A stretch of 64,000 nt of DNA from contig JAKTNV010000027.1 of assembly GCA_022747635.1 (NCBI GenBank), forward strand, positions 1,157,501 to 1,221,500, written 5' to 3'. Below the pieces are notes generated by a model that was not told the origin of the DNA, did no database searches, and was given only the letters and a program-made list of their open reading frames with translations. Each line of letters starts with the position of its first letter. Position 1 is the stretch's first letter. Of the stretch, positions 1-11,309 are shown one piece after another. A program made the translations under genes and the position numbers. Origin of the DNA: Hetaerina americana. Its lineage: Eukaryota; Arthropoda; Insecta; Odonata; Calopterygidae.

Positions 1-45
1 GGATGGCAATATGTAGGTGCTGAATTTTTGCGTTGGTTGAAGCAT

Positions 46-300
46 GGCGTGGCAGGGGGTGTTAGGTCATAACCAGTAAAAGGGAACAAAACCACATGCA
101 AAATCAACACATACATGCAAACCTATACCCAGAGTGGCGTATACATTCATGCAGAAATCCTTCCATTCTACGTGCATGCAAATACATATACTATCATCTA
201 ACAAATAATTGCACCTTAGGATGCAGTAAGAAATATATACAATTTAGCCATAATTTATATTATTATTTAGAAATTTATCCAATTTATTCAAAGCACTATC
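46..300 (-). mobile_element. LINE 3' end (hairpin-tailed CR1-like), head damaged
   Basis: The stretch reads GTGGCAGGGGGTGTTAGGTC and then the usual 3' UTR blocks (AAAAGGGAACAAAACCACATG, ACACATACATGCAAA). The terminal hairpin is only half present, and the hexamer tail expected to its left is missing or diverged. Element orientation is minus. Confidence 0.75.
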
Positions 301-849
301 TATAGAAATGCGTACATTGGGTATCTATTTTAAGAATTTTCAACGTTATTAAAAATCACTTTTGCCTGATATTATTAATGTTTTAACGCTGTTTACACAT
401 GGTAGAAGATACCGAATGGGTACATTTCGACTCTTCAAAATGTAAAATTTATTATGAGTGGCCGTAAACATTTATATGAACACCGATTTGATATTGTATC
501 GTATTTTCGGAATGATTTATCTGATATGCTCGTTCGTGGTTTTGATATCGCCATCAATCCGCCATGTCACATGCCTGGATTTTAATATGGCGGTATGACA
601 TCACCTGAGCGAGCCAATAATATAAAAGCCTTTGCTAATGCCATCCATGTAGGACTGTCCCCATTTTCTTGCGGCCACGTGTAGACAGTCAGTCGATCGA
701 TTGGTCACTGGATGACTATTTCAAGCGCGTAATTCGAATGGCTTATCGGTTGTAGTGCCCTTTTATCTTATTTATGGACCAGCAATAACAATAAACACCA
801 TTCCCGCCGGGTTATTATTTTATATCCCCCTAAACATGTAATTAGGTCA
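301..849. other. unassigned AT-rich stretch
   Basis: I see no coding region, repeat or RNA gene that I can support here. It ends with unremarkable mixed sequence before a GC-rich block. Confidence 0.5.
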
Positions 850-1360
850 TCATTCCCTAGACGGCGCGCCCGCCGTGAAGCGTGCGTTTACGGTGAGCGA
901 ATGAATAATGAAAAGCGTGAGCAGGTTCCGAGTACTACCGCTATGCCGAACTCTTATCGCAGTTTTAACATGTTTGGGGGGGGGGCATTTGAAACGAGAA
1001 GGGAAGAGAGGGACTTCCGAGAAAGTAGATGCAGAACCATTAAGATATTTCTCCCCACCCTCTCCACTCCATATTCGTACCTCCGAGGGCGAAACGTTTT
1101 CCCCGAAAACGTTTCGCCCTGAATTCGGGGAAACTATCCACTTAGCCACGACGAGACGTTTCCTTTTATTTTTCAATTCGGTTGCAATAAACCCTCTCTC
1201 CACGCCCCTGTTTGAGCCTCTTCAGTCACTAGGAACCCATTCCGCTCCCGTTTTGGGGAAGGATATTTTTGGCGAACCGAATTCGGCGTCGTTCGGAGCA
1301 TTAACCCGGGGCCCCGGCCCGTTTCGATGGGGGGAGAGACGGGGGTGGAAACAAGGAGGG
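850..1360. other. GC-rich block with CpG-containing palindrome
   Basis: Local base composition rises sharply, with CpG-rich runs and poly-G. Open frames exist on both strands, but they look like a by-product of the GC content; no domain is recognisable. It contains the palindrome at 1087-1119. Confidence 0.5.
1087..1119. repeat. perfect inverted repeat, 15-bp arms
   Basis: Arms GGGCGAAACGTTTTC and GAAAACGTTTCGCCC are exact reverse complements around a CCC loop. It could be a hairpin or a palindromic protein site; nothing nearby says which. Confidence 0.85.
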
Positions 1361-1640
1361 TATGTCCACATAATACCCTAGCAAGCCGCCGCAGGGGCGT
1401 GTGGCGAGGATTCTTGGATCACCACACGCAAAAGAGAATAAAACCACATGCTAAACCAAACAAATTCATGCAAACCTACACCCAGAGGGGTGAATGCGAT
1501 ATAAATGCAAAAACCTTTTTAACTTACAGGCATGCAAATACATGTATTAACAACTAACATACACATTCACCCACGAGTGTATTAAAAATCTATTCAATAA
1601 CGTGCAAATTTGTATACGTGCCAGAGGAATTCTATTCAGA
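1361..1640 (-). mobile_element. LINE 3' end (hairpin-tailed CR1-like)
   Basis: The copy has a recognisable hairpin block (GCAAGCCGCCGCAGGGGCG) followed by the AAAACCACATGC and TTCATGCAAACCTACACCCA blocks of the family 3' UTR. The GTGTTAGGTCACC block is diverged. Confidence 0.8.
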
Positions 1641-1649
1641 AATTCAAAA

Positions 1650-2040
1650 CATCTACATCTACATAATACCCCGCAAACCGCCGCAAGGGCGTGTGGCGGG
1701 GGGTATTAGGTTACCCCCCGTAAAAAGGAACAATACCACATGCAAAATCAACACATAAATGCAAAACTATACTCACAGTGGCATATACATCCATGCAAAA
1801 ATCCATTCATTCTACACGCATGCAAATACATATACTATTATCTAACAAATAATTTCTCCAATAACGTGCCATTAGAAAAGTGGGAAGGCGAAATTCCTCT
1901 ACCACATGGACATGCTACATAAAACGGTCTCCTCCCCAAGGACACAGGTAGGGAATGTGACCCAACGCTACAGGTAGCGGGAGCCCCCCCCCCCACCCAA
2001 CGATAGAGACAAGGGATGGAAGGGGAAACTTCAGTGACTC
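1650..2040 (-). mobile_element. LINE 3' end, long copy of the 3' UTR
   Basis: This starts with the tail complement CATCTACATCTACATAATAC, then the hairpin, then about 390 bp of 3' UTR. That UTR includes the GGTCTCCTCCCCAAGGACAC and GAAGGGGAAACTT blocks shared with 34879-35300 and 37930-38367. A poly-C expansion lies near 1985. Confidence 0.88.
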
Positions 2041-2820
2041 TTCTTTCAGAAAACTAGAGTTAATTCACCATATTAAATTAGTTATTTGATATAAGGAAAA
2101 AAACATGAATAAAAATGAACTACAACCATTTATACGACAGGCCTCCACCATAACAAGACAGGGTGGAATGGGGGAAGATGGGGAAGAGAGAGAGAGAGTA
2201 TGGTATTGCACGAAGGTGACTGATGGCCCTGATATGCGTGACCCGTTGAGTCATATTGATTGAAAAGTGAGTCTCTCTGAGGTCAATGGTTTCACTTTCC
2301 ACCTCCTGCTGGCGAACTTGATCATCTCGCGGTCCCACCAGCGAATCATTCATTCCCATTGGCCGGTCGGATTATTGAAAATCGTTAATTAGCTATTATC
2401 AGCGTTTTATTATTTAGGACGTATTCCGAATAGAGGAAGGTTATAGAACCAGGAACTGGACAATTTTCGTAATCCAAGCATATTACTTAACGTGGATGAA
2501 CTGTTGGTGTTTCATATGGTCGCGAACTCCTAATACGCCTCCGCAGCACATCACCCAACACCTCTGTGGGTAGTCACACGATAGCGGTGTCTCCTCGAAC
2601 GTCATTTCACTAGTGGTTGCGAAATGGCATACTTTCACTTAGTCGTGCTTAAAAGTGACCTCTTTATGTTGCTGTGTATTGAAACGGAACTATTCGAGGA
2701 ATTGACTTGCACAATGTTAATTTAAATAGATATACGTGATACATTTGATTATATTGGAAAATAAAAAACTTGGGAAACATAACAGTTTCAGGCTTAACTT
2801 TATGGAATTCCTTCACGTTG
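2041..2820. other. unassigned stretch
   Basis: Nothing identifiable as a gene is seen. A GA dinucleotide run sits near 2190. The motif CATTCCCATTGGCCGG near 2355 resembles part of the SINE at 19975-20075, but it is too short to call. Confidence 0.45.
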
Positions 2821-2965
2821 AGGGTAGAGAAAGAAACTTTGAACTTCCACATAAAATGTTAATATTTCACACCATCATGGCTCCGACGATGCGCATCGTC
2901 GGAACCATGATCGTGCGAAATATTAAATCTTTATGTGGAGGTGCAAAGTTACTTTTTCTACCCTT
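2821..2965. repeat. fold-back element, about 72-bp arms
   Basis: The sequence is palindromic about the centre CCGACGATGC/GCATCGTCGG at 2892/2893. The arms stay clearly complementary out to a CTACCCT block, with scattered mismatches. The right arm runs into the first unit of the 82-bp minisatellite, so the minisatellite unit is partly the outer arm of this fold-back. Confidence 0.8.
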
Positions 2966-3257
2966 ATAAAACTTGGAGACATGCAGAACAATTTTTCTGT
3001 CTAGGTTTATCTTTATGTGGAAGTGCAAAGTTACTTTTTCTACCCTTATAAAACTTGGAGACATGCAAAACAATTTTTCTGTCTAGGTTTATCTTTATGT
3101 GGAAGTGCAAAGTTACTTTTTCTACCCTTATAAAACTTGGAGACGTGCAAAACAATTTTTCTGTCTAGGTTTATCTTTATGTGGAAGTGCAAAGTTACTT
3201 TTTCTACCCTTATAAAACTTGGAGACGTGCAAAACAATTTTTCTGTCTAGGTTTTTT
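2930..3257. repeat. minisatellite, 82-bp unit, four copies
   Basis: Four near-identical units begin with TTTATGTGGAAGTGCAAAG and end with TTTTTCTGTCTAGG. Only a few substitutions separate them (CATGC/CGTGC, GGAGG/GGAAG), indicating recent tandem expansion. Frames read across it are an artefact of the repeat length. Confidence 0.95.
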
Positions 3258-3664
3258 GCGCCATTTCCTCTACCAAAATTTTTTGAATCATTAAATTTGC
3301 AACAGGGTATGCTCAATGATTTTAGCAATTCACTTCACTTGAAATACTAATGTTTTATACGAACGTCCTGAAATGAATAATTCCTGAGTGAACAGCCTAT
3401 TAGCCCCTTAACTGTTTAACAATCACTGTTACACTATGGTGGTTGTAGAAAGCGGAGTTTATTGTTTATTTTGAAAAACTCCTGTGACTTGAAGACTCTT
3501 CACAACACTGTCACGAGGTGTGAAGACTGACCACATCGGCGGTGGACAGTCTTCACATCTCTTGCATAACACATTCATTTCTCAACATGTCACTTGAATT
3601 TCTATTGATTCATAGAATAGGATATTGTTTTGATTCTATTGACCCTGTCCAATAAATACGCGAA
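3258..3664. other. unassigned stretch with small hairpin
   Basis: No gene is seen. At 3520-3555 GTGAAGACTG and CAGTCTTCAC form a perfect 10-bp inverted repeat, with a further CCAC/GTGG pairing inside. Confidence 0.55.
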
Positions 3665-4440
3665 CTGGCATAAAAACCTTATTTTGCAAAATTTAGTCAA
3701 CATCGATGTTATCCCCTGTTCAAAGTACTCTCCATTCGTAGGCTATGCACTTATTTTATCTTCTTGTCCACTGTTTCAAGCACCCTTGGAAGTCCTTCCC
3801 GGCAGTTAGGCTTTTTAGTTGTCTATCGTCGTCTCTTGCTTTACTGTGTCCTCATCTTCCTAGTGATGCCCCCCTCATCACATATTTGTATTTTGGGAAC
3901 AGGAAAAAGTCGCAGGGGGCGAGATCTGGCGAATAAGGAGGATGAACAAGGATGGTTACTGATTTTATTGCCTGATACTGGCGAACAATCAATGTTGAAT
4001 GTGCAGGTGCATTGTCATGGTGAAGGATCCATCCATCATGTTCGGTTGAAATAATGAGCCCCGTTGATTTTCCTAAATTAAGTTCATCCGCTATCATTCG
4101 GACAGTTTTTCGACAATCGTTAAGGACAAGGGACTGCACACGATCAATGTTGTCGTCAACACAGGTGGTTGAAGGTCGTCCCGGCCTTGCATCATCCGTG
4201 GCGTAGTGTAGGCCATCTTTAAAACGCTTAATCCAACTGAAAACGGATGTTTTCTTCAGAGCATGATCACCGTAAACAGCTGTCAAAATTTCAGTAATTT
4301 CTTGAAAACTTTTACACCGCACTCCACCACAAACGTGATTCGTTAATCCGTGATTTCGTCAGTTTCCATTTTCAACAAAAAGTAAAAACAAGGACAATAT
4401 TTCCAAATATAGTCCCTAGAGTTTACATCGCGACGGTTTA
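3665..4440 (-). mobile_element. mariner-like transposon, internally deleted
   Basis: An open frame on the minus strand at 4322-3852 (156 residues) carries the mariner N-terminal helix-turn-helix region (KSFQEITEILTAVYG, then FSWIKRFKDG) and the linker motif RPGRPSTT. It then jumps to the DDE motifs HHDNAPAH and YSPDLAPCDFFLFPK. The segment with the first catalytic aspartate is missing, so the frame is a deletion fusion and cannot be an active transposase. The C-terminal end is frameshifted. The same family recurs at 46150-46990, where flanking blocks (GCATAAAAA, TTATTTTGCAAA) match. Ends are approximate because I cannot define the inverted repeats. Confidence 0.88.
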
Positions 4441-5384
4441 AAAAACTACTGGGACTAACAAACACGGGAATCAATTAACCCTGAAGACGAACTCATGTGA
4501 TTTCCGGGATACTTCTATCATTCCAGTACCCTTTAGAATACATGGGGATTCATAGAGCATTTCAGATTTCCGAACAACGTAGGGGAAATAATCAAGGACA
4601 TAAAAAAGCACAGGATTATCAAAAAAAGGAAGAATAGATAGGAAAAATTAATGCACATAATTAAACAAAAGTACGGCAAGAAAGGGCTGAGGGGAATATT
4701 TACAATCTATTTCACTTCTACCAAATTCAGGAAGGTTGGTTGAAAGAATAGCATGTTCACATGAATTAAATGTGTGAAATTACAAGGGAAAATTATATAA
4801 GTTGAAAAATTAAGCAAATTAGAAGATGTATTCATATGAACAAACTGTTTGAGTGTTGGAATATCTTATGCGATCTCGTACGTATCTGGAGTAGCGCATT
4901 ATTTAGATTTAGATTTGAGAAAAGGCACTCTGATAGCGTTCCTGGATATATCGAAAGTTTACGCTAACGTCACAGAGGGCTCATCGGAAAAAGGAGAAAT
5001 GGACGATGCCATTTTGGCTAGTAAACATTGATCTATTTCATGAGAGAATGATATTAAGGCAATAGTGACCCAATTTTAATCATTGAGACCAGCATTCTCT
5101 GATAGTTGAGGTGACAAATGTCACGTTCAATAGGATCAGTGGGGCTCAATGGCTGCATCATATGACCAAAGTGACCCTCTACAGTAACGGTGTTTACCCC
5201 AAACAAACTATAGCAGAATGAATGGCTGGAATATTCGATAATATCATTAAATAATATATGATAAAGAAGACTGGCACATTTTTTCCGAAACATTATCCAA
5301 TTTGACAAGATGGAAAGTCGACATAGATTATTTTAATATCGCTAAAAAATACCGATCAAAACTAAAAAATAACAGAACCTTAAA
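4441..5384. other. AT-rich stretch with a weak RT-like frame
   Basis: It is mostly A-rich and unassigned. A 60-residue plus-strand frame at 4849-5031 contains LIAFLDISKVYANV, which resembles RT motif A of LINEs (consensus near FLDLSKAFD). Its second catalytic-type residue is absent, and no neighbouring RT motifs can be read. It may be an old LINE scrap. Confidence 0.3.
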
Positions 5385-5386
5385 TA

Positions 5387-5948
5387 CATGGCTTGTATAA
5401 AAGGTATCGGAAGATGTTTCGGAAAAATAGATTGATTTTAGTTCCTGTTGCTTCAATGTCTCTAAATTCTTCAATGTACTTCCCTTGAGCGTGGACTCAT
5501 TTTTGCCAGAGTGGCTTTTCCACGACTCGAAGGTTCCCTGGTACGCGGAAGGCCCTTAAAAGTACGCGTGCAAGCTTCTTTGTCGGCGGCACTTAGGGTC
5601 CCTTGGTGGTGGTGTCCCTTGAGGAAGGGAGACTTTTGGGAATAGGAAATAGTCCGCTGGTGCCAAGTCGAGACTGTTAGAGGGTTGGGGAATCGTCGCG
5701 ATGCCGTCGCAGGTCTTCGCGAGCAGACACTCGTATCTGCTCTTGGTCGTCCGTCCAAAGACCTTTGGAACGAATTTAGCGCAAATCTTTCTCATCGCCA
5801 AATTTCCAGTGATAATGGTGAGTGCATTGCCATCTTGTATCAATACCAATATCTGCGATCAGGGGCACACTTAACTGACTGTCTGAATTCAGCACTTCAA
5901 GTAATCGCCAGGAATAAATTGATACCGATACTTTTTATACAAGCTTGG
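5387..5948 (-). mobile_element. mariner-like element with TA target duplication, 562 bp
   Basis: Terminal inverted repeats (CATGGCTTGTATAAAAGG and, inverted, CCAAGCTTGTATAAAAAG) are flanked on both sides by TA (5385-5386, 5949-5950). Minus-strand frames retain NLAMRKICAKFVPKVFG and SLDLAPADYFLFPK, so two conserved transposase blocks remain and the region between them is deleted. Copies at 24819-25440 and 31955-32534 share ends and internal blocks. This is a non-autonomous deletion derivative of about 0.6 kb. Confidence 0.9.
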
Positions 5949-6158
5949 TACATGTCACCCACACCATTGGATAAGAAGTGGGAGTTGGGGTAAGAATACA
6001 TATGTCCTCCTTTAACCTCCAGCATAGTTGTATAATACATCGAAACTATATGAATAGCAGCGATACACTCCAAGCCCGAATGCAGCGCCACAGCAGACGG
6101 GACTTCTAATGAAAACCAGCTGGAAGAGACTAAATTGCTTGGGAAGAGGACATGAGTA

Positions 6159-6428
6159 TCAATTTGATCGACAGCCAGCGGTGATAACACAGAGAGCGTA
6201 TGTGCGTAGAAGACTAGAGGTACCTACGCTCCTGGATGATGTTAAGAGGCTCTCGGTGGAAGACTTCGTCGAAACAAGAAGTACAAGGTGAGGGCTATGA
6301 AGAGATCTTGGGGGAAGCTCTCGAGGGTTGTCAGTCTCGCAGTAACGAAAATTTTGCTTCTTTACTGAGCCGGAGAGGTGGAAATGCGGTTCATCGCTAG
6401 ACCACAGCACCCTCTGCGTCGCCATCAT
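6159..6428 (-). pseudogene. transposase fragment (mariner/Tc-like DDE region)
   Basis: The minus-strand frame reads VLWSSDEPHFHLSGSVKKQN, then FRYCETDNPRELPPRSLHSP. This matches the recognisable block around the first catalytic aspartate of a common arthropod mariner/Tc-type transposase (consensus like SDEAHFHLSGYVNKQN...NPRELHEKPLHS). Downstream residues lose the pattern, so the copy is frameshifted or truncated. No terminal repeats were found. Confidence 0.7.
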
Positions 6429-6596
6429 GCTATTATTGTTCTTAAGGATCGTTTCTACGATAAAGCCTCAATGCACACCAGACCACTGCATGATAACTAC
6501 TAAAAATGTCGTTGTTCCCGCAACTAACACCACTACTCCCACTCCGCTAATTTACATGCTCGCTCTTCAGTGTTTTTTTAAACTAAGTTCATTCGG

Positions 6597-6905
<309 letters not shown>

Positions 6906-6910
6906 ATGGT

Positions 6911-6946
<36 letters not shown>

Positions 6947-6956
6947 TATATAATAT
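6911..6956. repeat. (TA)n microsatellite
   Basis: Alternating TA with a CACA interruption, directly at the 3' end of the SINE at 6709-6905. Confidence 0.93.
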
Positions 6957-7009
6957 AGAATCGGGGCACTTGGTTGCATAAAGCATCGCAGATTTCAGTC
7001 TATGTTACG

Positions 7010-7190
7010 TTTCCCGGATAGCGTAAGTGGTCGAGTGCATCCGCCCGGCAAGTAGAAAGATCCGTTCAAGTCCCGGTCTAGGAAATATTTTTACTCTCGT
7101 GACTTGCCTGATTCCGCCTTCCCCGTCTTAATGTGTCCGTCCTTTATATGTGTTCCTATCCCTTTTCCTTGTACCTATTTCTATGTGAAT
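7010..7190 (+). mobile_element. tRNA-derived SINE with TA tail
   Basis: A tRNA-like head has an A-box-like TAGCGTAAGTGG (7019-7030) and a B-box-like GTTCAAGTCC (7064-7073) at tRNA-like spacing. About 110 bp of unrelated body follows, then a (TA)n tract. No cloverleaf with matching acceptor stem is evident, so I call it a SINE and not a tRNA gene. Confidence 0.6.
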
Positions 7191-7192
7191 GA

Positions 7193-7232
<40 letters not shown>

Positions 7233-7238
7233 TATATA

Positions 7239-7308
<70 letters not shown>

Positions 7309-7312
7309 TATA
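7193..7312. repeat. (TA)n microsatellite
   Basis: About 120 bp of alternating TA with AAA and TGTG interruptions, continuing the tail of the preceding SINE. Confidence 0.97.
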
Positions 7313-7975
7313 AGTACATATACATGAGTAATATGCGCAACCCCCTATCGTCGACGATTTGGGAGAGTCGCCCAACCACATCTTATCCCGTAAATTCAAG
7401 GAAATCCGAACGGTGTAATTCGAGGAGCAGGTCGGAAATATTATAATATATGGTTTATGGCTTCACATGAGGCAATGCAAAAATTGGCCCTCCGGTTCAG
7501 TCTTGATAAACGGGCCAATTGTCCCGGCTTGCTCCAATTCATAGAGGACAATAACGGAGGCAATGACATTGGGGCAATTATGCATTAAGGCCCGCCACGC
7601 GTGGCGACCCGGAGGGAGTATGGGGGGCGGGGCATTTTGATTTCCAGGGTGGGAGGGGTCTCGGTGCGGGGGAGGGAGGGATTGCTCGGCCGTGCGCGCA
7701 GAGAACCACGCCGTGAGCCACACGTGCGTTTCTCGGGGGGGGGGGACCCGGAAATGGTGACTGAGGGGGGGGGGGCGGCTGCAGGAGGTCACCTTTTGAA
7801 CGGAGCGCCGCTGAATCACGTCGCGAGCACTCGAAGAACGACGAAGGGGCGGACTTCCCTTCTTCGAATCACTCTCAGGAAATACGTACCCATGAGAAAA
7901 GGGAAAGTGTCATTCATTTTGATTTCTTTTTATGTTTATAAAACAGTAAGAAGGATGCGGCCAATGAGCTCTGCT
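7313..7975. other. unassigned, GC- and poly-G-rich in the middle
   Basis: 7600-7830 is G-rich with two poly-G runs (about 7734 and 7766). Open frames there overlap on both strands and show no domain. No gene is supported. Confidence 0.5.
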
Positions 7976-7978
7976 TTT

Positions 7979-8160
7979 ACATCTACATAATACCCCGCAA
8001 GCCGCCGCAAGGGTGTGTGGCAGGGGGGGGGGGGTTAGGTCACCACCCGTAAAAGTGAATGAAACTTCATGCAAAACCACCAAATTTTTCATGCAAATGT
8101 ACACCCATGGAGCCGTATATTTCCATGCAAACACTTTTTTAACTTACATGCATAATTCAA
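7979..8160 (-). mobile_element. LINE 3' end (hairpin-tailed CR1-like)
   Basis: Starts CATCTACATAATACCCCGC, then the hairpin and GTTAGGTCACCACCCGTAAA. A poly-G slip lies in the hairpin's 3' strand. Ends in the TTCCATGCAAACACTTTTTT block. Confidence 0.88.
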
Positions 8161-8244
8161 TGAAGCTAGCCATTTAGACAGAGTCAATTACAGTGTAGCC
8201 CATTCCAGAATCAGTGTGGGAGGTAGAGGATGATGGGATCGGGA

Positions 8245-8385
8245 TGGTGCGGTGGCTAACGTACCGGCTTTCCATGCAGAGGGTCCGGGTTCGATTCTCG
8301 ACGATGTTGAATATTTTTCAGCGGTATCCCGATCCCAACTTGAGGTGCTTTGTGGAGAGTACTTTGAGTGAGTGACAAATATTAT
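8245..8385 (+). mobile_element. tRNA-derived SINE, truncated
   Basis: GGTGCGGTGGCTAACGTACC and the B-box-like GGGTTCGATTC are followed by ATATTTTTCAGCGGTATCCC and GATCCCAACTTGAGGTGCTT. The same order is found in the fuller copy at 20752-21040; this copy stops after ACTTTGAGTGAGTG. Confidence 0.75.
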
Positions 8386-9385
8386 ATTGTTGGAATAAAT
8401 AGTTGCTAATGCAGGGAATAACTTCTCCATAATGAGAAAAACAAAATTTGCACTTTGCACATAGACTTAAATCTGAGGAAAAGTGTAAAATTTGTTTTTC
8501 TAACAATGGCGAACTTCCACTACACCTCGGCTGAATCTGTCAAATAACTTCTGCATAACGCCCCAATTGGCTGACCTTTTCGCTGATCCTTCAGTGCATA
8601 ACAACCAGTGCAATGTTTTGTTCCAACCTCTCTCTTTACATCTCTCTTATACTTTTTGCTATTGAAAATGATATTCTCAGAAGCTTCGTTGCCTGCAAAA
8701 ATGAAGAAACTCCGGGAATGTGCATTCAACACTGTTTGGGGGGCAAGTGATGCAGGGCTACTTTTCCACTACCTGGGCTATCAATGCTTGAAAGATGACC
8801 AACTCTCCTTCCTTAATGTGTACTTTTGTTCATTACTTATTCAGTGCAATATAATTGCCGCTTATAATCCAACGTGAATATTTTCAACCTCCTGTAATAA
8901 GTGCCAAAAGTGTTGCATTATTGAGTTTTTTCTTTCTTAAAACATTGCTATGGTTTCTACTTACCTGAATTAACTTAAAAATTAACTTTGCCATTCAAAT
9001 TATTTCCCACATCTTCTTGAACTCTCATTCCCATTGCATTCCTGAATGTGAGGATGTTACTTTTGTGTCTACTTTATCATTTAACACGAGGAAATGCCAC
9101 GTGCTTTAATTTCATATTATTGGCCTTTTGAATTATCCAATCGCATGCAATAGTTAAGGTGATGAGATATTTTCAGCTGTGAGGTTAGTGCTACGATACA
9201 AGTGTATATGTGTATGTGAATTAAATTTCATTATATATATCTGAAATCTGTATGGAAAACCTCTTCAGTGGGCAGCGTAGTTTATTTGTTGAATATTATT
9301 AATGATATTCTACCGGTTAAGGCAGGATTTGGATGGACGCAGGCTATACAATTGTACAACATTACATTTACCTGCCTCTCACAAA
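8386..9385. other. unassigned stretch
   Basis: A 70-residue minus-strand frame at 8520-8732 (KKYKRDVKREVGTKHCTGC...) looks somewhat protein-like, but I cannot place it in a family and it lacks flanking support. The rest is AT-rich with nothing recognised. Confidence 0.4.
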
Positions 9386-10411
9386 AAAACACAACCTGAC
9401 ATGTAGTACCCTACAGTAAGTCCCTCTTTAAATTGTGTATACTTCCTTCCGTCCGACATGAATACCCTTTTCTTGCCCCTTCCTCGTTTGCCACACATTA
9501 TCCCCTCTATTACAATCTTCAACATCCCACTGCCAATCAAAACGCTCTGCATTCGTCTTTCCCGCCTCCTTAGAATTTCTCCCAGCAATCCCCTCTCCTT
9601 CCCCACCGTACTCGTTGCACTTTCTCGTGTGATTCTTTTCTGTCCGCTTCACCTTCTCCATTCTTCTTCAAACCCATATTTCAAAAGCCCCCAATCCACG
9701 TCTGTCATCTTGCATTAATGATGATGTTACCGCTCTGCACAAAACCACGCTCCATATCAATGTTTTTATTAGCTTTTTTACTTCCTTACTTAACGTCTCT
9801 GTCATCAATTCCCTCCTCCTTGTCAAAGCTTCTTTCCCCACTGAAATTCTTCTCATTATGTCCCCATTACTTGCATTTATGGTCCAGAACACTTCCAAGC
9901 CAGGTGAACCGTTCCATTTGCTCTAGTTTGTGCATTAAGGTAAACGGGTGGTGACCTACCCCCTCCCAACCCCCCGCCACACGCCCTTGCGGCGGCTTGC
10001 GGGATATTAAGCAGATGAACGTTCCCTTTAACTTTCCCGGGACTTTACTTTATGTTTAACTTTGCCTTTATCTTTCTCGGACAAACCTTTGTTTTATTTT
10101 CATTTATTATCATCCAATACCTATCACCCCGGCTTTCCAGTGCGCTCAGCAGTGTTTCCAAACTAATGCCTGCTTGACAAATTAAAACTTGACCATTAAC
10201 AAGCCTAACTGTTTTTAAGAATTCCTCGCCGACTTTCATTCCTGTCTCCAGTATTTCCCATGCCTCTTAAATCATTTACTCCACACACCCAAGCACACTC
10301 ACGCTGAACAGCACCGATGATAATGGGCAACCCTGCCTTACGCCTCTTCCTAACACTGCCCATCCGGACTCTCCGTCCCCCACTCGTAACTGAGCAATCT
10401 GAGACATGCAC
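9386..10411 (-). pseudogene. RTE-like LINE reverse transcriptase relic, C-terminal half
   Basis: Read on the minus strand in shifting frames, the order is: RT turn region (GVRQGCPL-like, near 10340), a block ending MIINENKTKV (near 10100), then GKEALTRRRELMTETLSKEV, ALTRRREL and LGAFEIWVWRRM-like text (9898-9668), and finally a GKRGRGKK block (9606-9379). This is the standard order of the widespread insect endonuclease-RT LINEs (RTE/BovB-like). The catalytic YADD is not readable, frameshifts are frequent, and another LINE tail is inserted at 9935-10020. Related fragments lie at 37520-37780, 40735-41045, 53020-53290 and 63010-63290. Confidence 0.72.
9935..10020 (+). mobile_element. LINE 3' tail inserted into RTE relic
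   Basis: GGGTGGTGACCTACC followed by the hairpin (CCCCGCCACACGCCC...GCGGGATATTA) and AGATGA. It is a short, 5'-truncated copy of the hairpin-tailed family, nested in the RT relic. Confidence 0.85.
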
Positions 10412-11305
10412 AGGTTGCGAATTAACCTCTTATCCTTCCAATGTAATTATATTTTCTGCAACACATTTCCTCTATCAATTTACTCTCTCGATTTATCGAA
10501 ATGTACGAAATAAACAATACATACTTATTGTATTATGTATTCCTATCCATCGCTGACTGACCTTATTACTGCTACGGCAATGCGCGTACCTCTTCCCTTC
10601 CTATTCCCAAATCGACAGTTTCACATCCACACTTTTTTTCCTACCAGCTCCTTTGTCACTTGGGCTCAAAGTATTCTTGAGACACTCTCTTCAAACAAGA
10701 CGAGACAAAAGCGAGGAAAGAACAATGGACGAGCTTGCCGCGAACCTTCCCTGACGAACCTAAAGAGCACTCCGCTAAGCGGGTCGCATTGAAGTCACTC
10801 TTCGGAAATTGAAGGCCATTAATCGTGGGTATACGCTAATGTTTAACTAAATCATGGATTTTAAAACGTCATTGGTCTCAGGAACTTATGATAGGTTTTT
10901 TCCCAGAGGACGCTTAAAAGGGAGGATATTTCCTTTCGAAATATTCCTATTCAGTATTTCAAGAAAGTCGGAAATAAAAGGCAGGAAAACGTGAAATTCG
11001 CGTGAAATATTTATGCATAAAGCAATAAAATTGAGAAAAATCAGGATATTCAAATCAATGCGACAATATTATATCTTGAAAATAATTGGAGGACGCTTTT
11101 GGTGTGCTTTAAAAATATTTCGCCGATAATTAATGTCATAAAATAATTATTTACTACAATGAACATGAATCAATTTTGGGAAATGCTGTTTTATCTCAAG
11201 TTTTGGCATTGTGTAAGAAAGAAAACTTTTATGCGTGGCGAGAGAAGAGAGGAGGTGGCTTGTTTGTTGGCGATTGACTGGGACTTAGAGTTGCATGCCC
11301 ACGGA
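10412..11305. other. unassigned AT-rich stretch
   Basis: No coding or repeat family could be recognised. A possible continuation of the RTE relic upstream of 10411 is not readable. Confidence 0.4.
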
Positions 11306-11309
11306 CATA

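Noticed and set aside
1650..2040. Separate SINE family of ~400 bp
   Set aside because: Considered because of its size and copy number, but no A/B boxes are visible and copies such as 34879-35600 continue into RT coding, so it is a LINE 3' UTR.
2867..3328. Series of overlapping frames of ~65 residues with the same sequence
   Set aside because: They are frames through the 82-bp minisatellite and shift register at each unit.
7010..7085. Functional tRNA gene
   Set aside because: A- and B-box-like motifs are present, but no matching acceptor stem, anticodon loop or pol III T-run; a SINE body follows.
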